Of a DNA stretch of 64,000 nt, positions 34,671-42,341 are shown in pieces; the stretch's first letter is position 1, and the number at the start of each line of letters is the position of its first letter. Both the position numbers and the translations under genes were made by a program. A model generated the notes under the pieces. It made no database searches and was not told the origin of the DNA. It worked only from the letters and a program-made list of their open reading frames with translations. Source of the DNA: SHXR01 sp046160305 (GTDB taxonomy: Bacteria > Pseudomonadota > Gammaproteobacteria > Burkholderiales > SG8-39); assembly GCA_046160305.1 (NCBI GenBank), contig JBJXGX010000302.1, positions 18,017-82,016 of the forward strand, written 5' to 3'.

Positions 34671-36371
34671 TTGCCAACCACGCTAGAAATCACGACGATC
34701 GCCTCGACATTCAAGTCCAACCGCTCGCAGTGGATTGCGGTCTCCCTGCTGCTGTTCGTCATCTGGTTCGGCTTCCTCGCGCTGCGCGGGCTCTTCGCGC
34801 CTGACGAAGGCCGCTATGCGCAGATCCCGCAGGCAATGGTGGCCACGGGCGACTGGGTCACGCCACGCCTGAACGGCTTCAAGTATTTCGAGAAACCGCC
34901 GCTGCAATACTGGGCGACCGCTGTCGCGTTCATGGTGTTCGGTGAGAGCGAATGGTCGGCGCGCCTGTGGCCCGCGCTCACCGGGTTTCTCGGCGCGCTT
35001 GTCATTGGATGGGCCGGCGCGCGCACAACGGGCCCGCAGGTCGGGTTGCTCGCGGGCTTCATCGTGGCAACCAGCCTCGCGTACTTCATGGCGGGTCAGT
35101 ATCTGACGCTCGACATGGGGCTCTGCTTCTTCTTCACCTGCGCCCTCGCATTTTTCGTCGTTGCGCAACACGCGGCGACATCCGAACGATCGCGAACGTG
35201 CTGGATGCTGCTCGTATGGGCGGGATTGGCGGCGGCAACGCTCAGCAAGGGTCTGGTCGGCATCGTGCTCCCCGGCCTCGTGATCGGCCTATACATTGCC
35301 CTCGCCCGGGACTTCCGCCTCATTGGTCGTCTCGCCATCCTGCCGGGCACGATTGTTTTCCTCGCGATCACAGCGCCATGGTTCGTGTTCGTCCAGGATC
35401 GCAACGCCGAGTTCCTGCATTTCTTCTTTGTTCGCGAACACTTCGAGCGCTTCACATCGCCCGAACACCAGCGGCCCGGCCCCTGGTGGTACTTCATACC
35501 GATTCTCGTGGCCGGCACCTTGCCGTGGACCCCGATCGTGCTTGGTGCGATGTGGCGAAGCGGGCTGGCTGCTATTCGGAAACGCGCCGCGCCCGAACGC
35601 CCTGCGTTCAACATCGACCTCGTCCTCCTGGTGTGGGTGGCGACGATATTTGTCTTCTTCAGCGTTTCGCGCTCGAAGCTGCCCGCCTATATTCTTCCGG
35701 TGCTCCCGGCGCTTGCGCTCGTGGCGGCACGGGAGATCGCCAACCTAGATTCCCGGACCATCTTCCGCACGGCGTTGTGGTCGTTGGCGGCGAGCGGCGT
35801 GCTGGTGCTCGCCGCGCTCGTGTTGGTCGGACGCGCATCGCCTGGCGACGCAGCGCTGATCGAACGGAGCATGGTCTGGGTGTACGCGACCTTTGCCGCG
35901 TCGATCGGCGGAGGTATCGCCGCCGCGCTCGTTGCGCAACGCGGCAACGCGACCATTGCCTGCGTCGTGCTCGGTCTGTCGACGCCGGTCGCAGTGCTGA
36001 TGGCCTCGGCCGGCCTTCGTACCATCGACGAGATTCACTCATCGCGGCAGATCGTCCGGTCCGCATTCGGCGCCTCACCGCCACGAACCGATGCCATTCC
36101 CTTCTACAGCGTGGACACCTTCGATCACAGCGTCCCGTTCTATCTTGGGCGGCCGGTCATCATGGTCGCGCATCGCAACGAACTGCGCGAAGGCATTGCC
36201 GCGGATCCCGGGAAGTTCATCGAATCGGTCGAGGCATTCGCAGACCTTTGGCGCGCGCGCGCCGACGGCTTCGCCACCATGACGCATGAACGGTACGATC
36301 AGCTCGCACGTGAGCAATTGCCGATGCGAATCATCGCGCGCGACGCGAATCGGGTGATCGTGAGCCGATAG
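34671..36371 (+). CDS. ArnT-like glycosyltransferase, PMT_2/GT83 family
   Basis: A 566-residue inner-membrane glycosyltransferase with about 11 to 13 hydrophobic helices and a soluble C-terminal domain near 430-566. The first periplasmic loop holds the catalytic Asp-Glu in FAPDEGRYAQIP, and FKYFEKPPLQYW is the conserved second block of the ArnT/PMT family. Such enzymes move a sugar from a polyprenyl carrier to lipid A or another acceptor. No arn-operon neighbours are present, so aminoarabinose should not be assumed. TTG 34671 is the only in-frame early start seen. Confidence 0.85.
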   Translation: MPTTLEITTIASTFKSNRSQWIAVSLLLFVIWFGFLALRGLFAPDEGRYAQIPQAMVATGDWVTPRLNGFKYFEKPPLQYWATAVAFMVFGESEWSARLWPALTGFLGALVIGWAGARTTGPQVGLLAGFIVATSLAYFMAGQYLTLDMGLCFFFTCALAFFVVAQHAATSERSRTCWMLLVWAGLAAATLSKGLVGIVLPGLVIGLYIALARDFRLIGRLAILPGTIVFLAITAPWFVFVQDRNAEFLHFFFVREHFERFTSPEHQRPGPWWYFIPILVAGTLPWTPIVLGAMWRSGLAAIRKRAAPERPAFNIDLVLLVWVATIFVFFSVSRSKLPAYILPVLPALALVAAREIANLDSRTIFRTALWSLAASGVLVLAALVLVGRASPGDAALIERSMVWVYATFAASIGGGIAAALVAQRGNATIACVVLGLSTPVAVLMASAGLRTIDEIHSSRQIVRSAFGASPPRTDAIPFYSVDTFDHSVPFYLGRPVIMVAHRNELREGIAADPGKFIESVEAFADLWRARADGFATMTHERYDQLAREQLPMRIIARDANRVIVSR

Positions 36372-36372
36372 C

Positions 36373-37773
36373 CTACGATCGCGTGGCGACCGGGGCAGCC
36401 TGAGGGAGTGCGACAAAGCGCGCCGTCACGCGGGTGCCTGGGTATTGCGGGCGCGTCTCGATCGATACGCTCCCACGATGGGCAAGCACGATTTCCTGGA
36501 CGATCGCCAATCCCAGACCCGTGCCCTCGTTCGCATCGGCGTTGGCCCGATAGAAGCGCTCGAAGATCCGGCTCGCCGCCTCGACGGGAATGCCTGGTCC
36601 GGCGTCTTCGACGGCGAGCGATGGTTGCGGCGTCCCACCAACGCGAATCGTAATCGTGGGCGTTCCCGGCGCATGTCGCATGGCGTTGTGAATGAGATTG
36701 GACACCAGCTCGGACAGCAAAGTCGAATCCCCCGCGATCATGATCGGCGTGTCGGGGGCGTCCAGCTCGAGCTCGATGCCTGCGTCCAGGACTTTCAAGA
36801 CCCAGCGTTCTCCCGTCTCGCGCGCGATTTGCGCGAGATCGACCGGCATGAACGACTGGTCCGGATTGGCACCCGGCTCGGCACGTGCGAGGGTCAGCAA
36901 CTGTTGCGCCAAATGGATCGTCCGGTCGCTTGCATGCCTGAGCGACTCGATCCTTGGACGCAGTTGTGGCGATAGCGGCTCCCGCTCCAGACTTTCCACC
37001 TGCAGCTTCAGCGCCGCGAGCGGCGTTCGTAGCTGGTGCGCGGCATCGGCGATGAACTTCCGCTGGGCGTGCAGCGCAACCGTGAGCCGATCGAACAGTT
37101 CGTTCATCTTGACGATGATCGGCCGGATTTCGCGCGGCACGTCATCAATCGGAACCGGAGAGAGATCCCGGTGATCCTTACGCTCCAGTTGCGTCGACAC
37201 GTGGATCAGCGACCGCAACCCGCCCGCCACGCCCGACCAGATCAACAAGGCCGCCGACAGCAGCAGGAGCACCTGCGGAATCAATGCGATGACGATGATC
37301 TCCGCGGTCAGGATGTTGCGCTTGTTCAAGGTCTCGGCGACCGCGATGAAAACCGGTTCGGTTGTTCCGGCCGGTCGCGCCCGGATCACGACGCCCCGGA
37401 TCGGCGCGTTCTCGAACGTCCCGTTGAAATAGGTCGGGTGCTGAATCTGCTCGGGCGGGTCGGGTACGTCGAGGCCCGCATAGCCGATGATGAGCTGCCC
37501 GGCGTCGTTCGCAACCTTGTAGACGATACGATCAAGCTCGTCCCACTCGAAGACCTCGATCGCCTCCTTTGGCAATCGCAAGGTCGCCTGCCCATCCTCC
37601 GCCTTGGCTTGCGAGGCAAGCGAGCGCGCCGAATCAAGCAGCCAGTGATCGTAGGCGGCGTTCGCGAAGCGGTACGCGAACAGATAGGAAATCCCGGTGT
37701 CGAGAACGATCAGGATCAGCAACGGAATTGCCAGCCGCGCAAGCAGGCGACCGCGCAGGCTCGTCGTGGTCAT
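36373..37773 (-). CDS. sensor histidine kinase, TctE/QseC-like (2CSK_N)
   Basis: A 466-residue two-helix membrane kinase. TM1 lies near residues 12-32, a periplasmic 2CSK_N-type sensor domain follows to about 150, and TM2 lies around IVIALIPQVLLLLSAALLIW. The HisKA site is AAHQLRTPLAALK (autophosphorylated His). The N box LVSNLIHNAMRHA, G1 EDAGPGIP and G2 GTGLGLAIV make a complete ATPase. It is translationally coupled (ATGA) to the response regulator upstream. TctE-type kinases typically control tricarboxylate uptake, but no tct transporter is adjacent. Confidence 0.93.
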   Translation of the reverse strand: MTTTSLRGRLLARLAIPLLILIVLDTGISYLFAYRFANAAYDHWLLDSARSLASQAKAEDGQATLRLPKEAIEVFEWDELDRIVYKVANDAGQLIIGYAGLDVPDPPEQIQHPTYFNGTFENAPIRGVVIRARPAGTTEPVFIAVAETLNKRNILTAEIIVIALIPQVLLLLSAALLIWSGVAGGLRSLIHVSTQLERKDHRDLSPVPIDDVPREIRPIIVKMNELFDRLTVALHAQRKFIADAAHQLRTPLAALKLQVESLEREPLSPQLRPRIESLRHASDRTIHLAQQLLTLARAEPGANPDQSFMPVDLAQIARETGERWVLKVLDAGIELELDAPDTPIMIAGDSTLLSELVSNLIHNAMRHAPGTPTITIRVGGTPQPSLAVEDAGPGIPVEAASRIFERFYRANADANEGTGLGLAIVQEIVLAHRGSVSIETRPQYPGTRVTARFVALPQAAPVATRS

Positions 37774-38438
37774 GGCGCGGCACGAATCAGATAGCCGAAG
37801 CCGCGCATGGTGACGATCTCCACGCCAAGCGGCCCGAGCTTCTTGCGAAGGCGATGGATATACACCTCGGCCGAATTCTCCGAAAAGTCCTTGTCCCAGG
37901 TCGACATCGACGTGACGAGCCGGTCCTTCGGCACCACCTGCCCCGATCGCGTGGCGAGAATCTCCAGCATCGCAAAATCGCGCGAGGACAGCTTGACGAC
38001 CTCGCCGCGATGGGTGGCGGTGCGGGTGTTTGTATCGATCACGAGATCCCCGATATCGATTCCAGGTGCGACCGCGCCCGCACTGCGCCTGATCAACGCG
38101 CGAATCCGCGCTTCGAGCTCGGCGAGCTCGAACGGCTTGATCAGGTAGTCATCCGCGCCGAGGTTGAGGCCACGCACGCGATCCTCGAGGGCATCGCGCG
38201 CGGTCATGATGAGCATCGGCATCTTGTGACGACTGGCCCGCGCGCTGCGCAATACCTCGAACCCGTCCATGCGGGGCAGGCCGAGATCGAGCAGGACCAG
38301 ATCGTAGCCCTGGGCCTCGAGCGCGGCGAGCGCACTCATGCCATCGGCCACACGATCGACCGAATACCCGGACCGCGTCAAGGCAACCGCGAGTCCAGTG
38401 GAGATATCGAGGTCGTCCTCGACGATAAGCAGTCGCAT
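37770..38438 (-). CDS. OmpR-family response regulator, TctD/QseB-like
   Basis: A 222-residue DNA-binding response regulator. The receiver has acidic DD at the start (LLIVEDDLD), phospho-acceptor Asp in LVLLDLGLPRMDG, Thr in MTARDA and Lys in LIKPF. The C-terminal winged helix has HRLRKKLG and TMRGFGYLI. ATG 38438 is the family start; the longer frame is not. It is upstream of and overlaps its kinase by four bases, the typical cognate-pair arrangement. Confidence 0.94.
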   Translation of the reverse strand: MRLLIVEDDLDISTGLAVALTRSGYSVDRVADGMSALAALEAQGYDLVLLDLGLPRMDGFEVLRSARASRHKMPMLIMTARDALEDRVRGLNLGADDYLIKPFELAELEARIRALIRRSAGAVAPGIDIGDLVIDTNTRTATHRGEVVKLSSRDFAMLEILATRSGQVVPKDRLVTSMSTWDKDFSENSAEVYIHRLRKKLGPLGVEIVTMRGFGYLIRAAP

Positions 38439-38544
38439 CGGCGCATGATACCGATCATGCCTCAGCGACACCCGCGGCCATGAGGGAATAGAATTCGTCG
38501 GTACGCGCCCACCCGATCGCGCGGCGCCCATTCCGGAGGCAGTG

Positions 38545-38937
38545 ATGCCCAAGCTTCGCCATATCGCCATGCAGACCCCCGATCTCGAGAAGACCGCTCG
38601 CTTCTACGAGACCTGCTTCGAATTCAAGCGCGTGCACAGCGCGGAGAGCCCGATCGGCAATGCCATCATGCTCTCCGATGGCGTCATGAACCTCACCCTG
38701 CTCCATTTTCCCGATGGCAAAGGCGGCCAGATCAACGGACCCGATTGGGCCGGATTGCATCACTTCGGTTTCGTCGTCGACGATGCGAAGGCCACGCGTG
38801 AGAAGATCGAGGCGAACGGCGGAAAGTTCTTCATGAAATTACCGGCCTACCCGGGCGTCGATGTAGAAGAAAAATTCAAGGATCCGCATGGCGTCGTGTT
38901 CGATGTCTCCGAGCACGACTGGCATCAGACGAAGTAG
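38545..38937 (+). CDS. VOC family protein (lactoylglutathione lyase-like)
   Basis: A 130-residue VOC protein. LRHIAMQTPDLEKTARFYETCF gives the first module with metal His, and LHHFGFVVDD and KDPHGVVFDVSE hold the second His and the Glu. GGAGG lies five bases before ATG 38545. It diverges from the response regulator gene. Glyoxalase, dioxygenase or fosfomycin-resistance-like roles are all possible. Confidence 0.88.
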   Translation: MPKLRHIAMQTPDLEKTARFYETCFEFKRVHSAESPIGNAIMLSDGVMNLTLLHFPDGKGGQINGPDWAGLHHFGFVVDDAKATREKIEANGGKFFMKLPAYPGVDVEEKFKDPHGVVFDVSEHDWHQTK

Positions 38938-38985
38938 GGCGGCTCGTACGCGCATCGGCGATTTCCGGAGGACAAGAGGATCGAC

Positions 38986-39093
38986 CGTTCGCCCTGAGCC
39001 TGTCGAAGGGTGAATGCCTGAGAATCCGCGTGCAAACCATCGCGCGCCTTCGGCAAGCCTGCGTTACCCCTTCGAAGGGCTCAGTGCGAACGG
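38986..39093. repeat. head-to-head pair of dispersed TTCGCCCTGAGC repeats
   Basis: 38986-39016 reads CGTTCGCCCTGAGCCTGTCG plus AAGGGTGAATG. 39067-39093 reads CCCCTTCGAAGGGCTCAGTG plus CGAACGG on the same strand, which is the same family inverted. A spacer of about 50 bases lies between. This is the same arrangement as at 34182-34308. Confidence 0.88.
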
Positions 39094-39216
39094 AGGCTTC
39101 AGCACAGCTGCATCGGCCTTGTATGCTCTTCCGTCGAGGGAGCGGGCGACTACCGATTGGCGAACCGGTGAGATCCGTTTAAGGAAGGGCCATCCGCCTC
39201 TTCGTCCTCTATTTTT

Positions 39217-39238
39217 TCCTCCGCGTCCTCCGTGTTCC
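39217..39238. repeat. half-site resembling the palindromic element end
   Basis: TCCTCCGCGTCCTCCGTGTT is close to the right end of copy A (TCCTCCGCGTCCTCTGTGGT). No matching left end is seen nearby, so this looks like a truncated or solo end. Confidence 0.5.
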
Positions 39239-39279
39239 AAGATCGAGATCGTTAGATCCTTAGCGAGCCTTAGCGAGCC

Positions 39280-41520
39280 TCAGAACCGATACTGCGCACT
39301 CGCCCCCACCAGATAGTTTCGCCCCGGCGCCGGCTCGAAAAACCGCGAATTCCCCTCGTTCACGATCACCGAGCCGCTGTACTTGCGATCGAACAGATTA
39401 TCGATCCGGAAGAACTCGGCGAATGTCCAGCGTTCCTGTTTCTGCTCCAGCACGAGCCGCCATCCCGCGACCGCATAACCGGATGCCTGATCGCTGTTCT
39501 GGTCGTTGACGAATACGCGACTCATCGCCCGCACCTCGAACGCCGTCGTCAGACCCGGCTGCCGGAATGCAAGCTCGGCAAATCCGGTGCGCTCCGGCAC
39601 GCCCGGGATCTTCGAACCCGCCGCGATCGTCACGTTGGGCGCTACGCACGGCGCCACGGTGCAGGTCAGGAACGCATCGTCGTAGGTGGCACGGACCGTC
39701 GCGGCCGACAATGCCAGGGAGATCGAACGCGTGAAGGCGGTGACGAACCCGGCCTCGAAGCCATTGCGCGTCGTGTGCCCGGCATTCTGAAAGGTGGACC
39801 GCCCCCCGCTATTCGTGAGAACGACGATTTCGTCGGTGGTCCGGGTTCGATACGCGGCAACATTGAGTTGCGAGCCGGCGCCCCACAACATTTTCGCCCC
39901 GACCTCATACGACACACTCTTCGCCGGGCGCAGATCGAAGTTGAGCCCGGCGCCTGCGGACCCCGGCGGACGATAGGCCAGCTCGTTGAAGGTCGGCGTC
40001 TCGAAGCCTTTGCCGACCGACCCGTACAGATTGACGGTATCGGTCAGGTGGTAGACCAGTCCGCCCACCGGCGTGACGGCGGAATAGGTTGCCGAGCCGC
40101 TGTCATCAAGGTTGGTACCGGCGATGTAATTGTCCTCCGAGCGAAACCGCACCTGGCTGGCCCGCACGCCTGCCGTCACTTGCCAATCGCGCGCGAAGCG
40201 CCACTCACCCTGCACATATTGGTCGAAGTTGGTCACGCGATTATCTTCATCGCGACGCAGCGCGCCCTGGATGCCCACCGCTCCGCCGCCGAAATTGTTG
40301 TAGCCCTTGCGCTGCTCCTTCAAGGTGTCGTAGTTGAGGCCGCCGGTCACCGTCAGCGGGCCGTCCAACAGGCGATTCTTATGCGTCCAGCGCACGTCAA
40401 GTCCGGTGTACTCGCGGGACAGATCAACCACCCCGCCGGAGTGCGTCGCTGGTGTCTGCGTCGCAACAGGAATCGCCAGGATCTGACCCACATCGCGCTT
40501 GCCCGTGTAACCCATGATCCGGAACGAGTTGGACTCGCTCAGGCGATGATCGAGGACCACGCCCCCTTGCGTCTGGCGCACGGTTTTCCGCGTATTAAAC
40601 GTGATCGCGCTCGGATCGACCTGGCGCGGATCGGCGTCGTATTGCGCGCGCGATAGCCCGAGCGGATCCTGCGCATCGGGCATCCCGACGGTATTGCCGA
40701 TGAGCGACACAGTCGTGGCCTCGCCCAGGGCGAACTTCAACTTTGCGTTTGCTGATTCGCGGATCGCGGCGCTGTGGTCGCGATAGCCGGTGGTCTCGAA
40801 ACGCGACGCTTCCAGCACATAGTCGGGTCGGGAACCCGGGGCCACCCCCGAGAGCTTCAGCCCGATCCGCGACGTCCCAAAGCTGCCGAATGCGAGGGAA
40901 GGCGTGAGGCTCGGCTCGGGAGAGCCGTCTTCGGTCAGGATCTGCACGACACCGCCCGACGAGTTGCCGTAGAGCGCCGAGAACGGGCCGCGCAGCACTT
41001 CGATCCGCTTGGCCGATCCGAGTGAGAAATGGGATACCTGTCCCTGGCCATCGGGCATCGTGGCGGGAATGCCATCGGCAAAGAGCCGGATACCGCGAAC
41101 GCCGAATGTCGAGCGCGCGCCGAACCCGCGGGATGAGATCTGCAGATCCTGCGCGTAGTTCTGGCGGTTCTGTACGACGATGCCCGGGACGCGCCCAAGC
41201 GACTCCGACAGATTGACGCCAAGTTGCCCCTTCTGGATTTCGTCGACCCCGATCGCATCGATCGAGGCGGGAAGATCGAATCCGCGGGCCTCTTCCCGCG
41301 TCGCCGTAATCACGACCGGCGCCAGCACATCAATCGGCTGCTGCGCGATCGCCGCGCCGGTCGCAAGGGCCATAGGCACGAGGACCACGGGCGCAAGCTT
41401 GAACGCCTGGCGTACGATCGCACCAACCTTGCCGAACGCGGCGTGGCTTGCCGCGCCGAGACAGTCGACCGAAGCAGCCCCAACACGTGGGCCCGGTCTG
41501 CGGGAATGGGAACAGGGCAT
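39280..41520 (-). CDS. TonB-dependent receptor
   Basis: An outer-membrane TonB-dependent receptor of about 746 residues from ATG 41520. A signal region ends near TGAAIAQQ. A TonB box is likely in APVVITATREEARG. The plug domain holds VNLSESLGRVPGIVVQNRQ and the FGVRGIRLFADGIP block, then a 22-stranded barrel ending in the canonical Phe (VGASAQYRF). ATG 41520 is preferred to ATG 41625, but its N region is long. The ligand is unknown; FepA/PfeA or TBDT siderophore-type and substrate-type receptors look alike. It has no fur box that I can see and is divergent from the cox-type operon. Confidence 0.9.
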   Translation of the reverse strand: MPCSHSRRPGPRVGAASVDCLGAASHAAFGKVGAIVRQAFKLAPVVLVPMALATGAAIAQQPIDVLAPVVITATREEARGFDLPASIDAIGVDEIQKGQLGVNLSESLGRVPGIVVQNRQNYAQDLQISSRGFGARSTFGVRGIRLFADGIPATMPDGQGQVSHFSLGSAKRIEVLRGPFSALYGNSSGGVVQILTEDGSPEPSLTPSLAFGSFGTSRIGLKLSGVAPGSRPDYVLEASRFETTGYRDHSAAIRESANAKLKFALGEATTVSLIGNTVGMPDAQDPLGLSRAQYDADPRQVDPSAITFNTRKTVRQTQGGVVLDHRLSESNSFRIMGYTGKRDVGQILAIPVATQTPATHSGGVVDLSREYTGLDVRWTHKNRLLDGPLTVTGGLNYDTLKEQRKGYNNFGGGAVGIQGALRRDEDNRVTNFDQYVQGEWRFARDWQVTAGVRASQVRFRSEDNYIAGTNLDDSGSATYSAVTPVGGLVYHLTDTVNLYGSVGKGFETPTFNELAYRPPGSAGAGLNFDLRPAKSVSYEVGAKMLWGAGSQLNVAAYRTRTTDEIVVLTNSGGRSTFQNAGHTTRNGFEAGFVTAFTRSISLALSAATVRATYDDAFLTCTVAPCVAPNVTIAAGSKIPGVPERTGFAELAFRQPGLTTAFEVRAMSRVFVNDQNSDQASGYAVAGWRLVLEQKQERWTFAEFFRIDNLFDRKYSGSVIVNEGNSRFFEPAPGRNYLVGASAQYRF

Positions 41521-41849
41521 TGTCGAACATCTTTCCTTTATGCCGTACACGGCGCAATGCAAGGGGCACGCATCGCTGGCGAGACCCGGGGCCGGATGGT
41601 GCGTTGATACCGTGGCGGCTGTCAATCGATCGCGCCGGCCATCAACGATTCCGGACCCGCCTGCGTGGTTTCGGTTGCTCGACTTCGATCACTCGGCTAG
41701 GATTCCGATCTAAGAAGAGAATCTGTAGGTTGTCCCATTCCACTGGGCAACGCGCGGAAACGAGGCCGGTCGCAGGCGGTCGCAAGGCATGCCTGTAGCC
41801 CAAAGCCCATGAATACAACCCATTTCCCTTCCCCAAAGGAGGCTCTCCC
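41521..41849. other. divergent intergenic region between TonB receptor and cox-type operon
   Basis: About 330 bases with no supported gene. It should carry promoters for both directions. The coxS-type gene has a strong ribosome site AAAGGAGG at 41835-41842. No cobalamin or other riboswitch box was recognised upstream of the receptor. Confidence 0.5.
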
Positions 41850-42323
41850 ATGACAGTAAAAGTATCCATGAGCGTAAACGGCAAGGCCGTTTCCGGCGAG
41901 GTGGAGGAACGGACCTTGCTCGTCTCGTTCATCCGCGAGAACCTGCGGCTCACCGGCACCCATGTCGGTTGCGATACCGCGCAATGCGGCGCCTGCACCA
42001 TCCACATGAACGGCAAGGCGGTGAAGAGCTGCAATATGCTCGCGATGCAGGCCGAAGGGGCGAGTCTGCTCACGATCGAAGGCGTGGCCAAGTCCGACGG
42101 CACCTTGCACCCGATGCAGGAAGCCTTCCGCCAGAACCACGGGCTGCAATGCGGCTTTTGCACCCCCGGAATGGTGATGAGCGCGCTCGACATGGTGCGT
42201 ATCCATCCGAACCCCGATGAGACCACTGTGCGCGCCGAGCTCGACGGCAATCTGTGCCGCTGCACCGGTTACCACAACATCGTGAAGTCGATCATCGCCG
42301 GTGCCAAAGCGATGCGCGGCTGA
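41850..42323 (+). CDS. coxS: (2Fe-2S) subunit of a molybdenum hydroxylase, CoxS-like
   Basis: A 157-residue iron-sulfur subunit. The plant-type ferredoxin cluster is held by CDTAQCGAC and a later Cys (KSCNML). The second cluster is held by CGFCTPGM and CRCTGYHNIV. It transfers electrons from the molybdenum site to the FAD subunit. An 18-base gap leads to the large subunit. The gene order S-L-M differs from the classical coxMSL. Confidence 0.95.
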   Translation: MTVKVSMSVNGKAVSGEVEERTLLVSFIRENLRLTGTHVGCDTAQCGACTIHMNGKAVKSCNMLAMQAEGASLLTIEGVAKSDGTLHPMQEAFRQNHGLQCGFCTPGMVMSALDMVRIHPNPDETTVRAELDGNLCRCTGYHNIVKSIIAGAKAMRG

Positions 42324-42341
42324 GCCAAGGAGACCATACAT

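Larger units (their letters stand above)
38938..39279. other. repeat-filled intergenic region before the TonB receptor gene end
   Basis: 342 bases between a plus-strand VOC gene and the stop of the minus-strand TonB receptor. It holds a repeat pair (38986-39093), a half-site of the palindromic element (39217-39238), and a duplicated 10-mer TAGCGAGCCT (39261-39280) touching the receptor's stop codon. No coding frame is supported. Confidence 0.75.
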
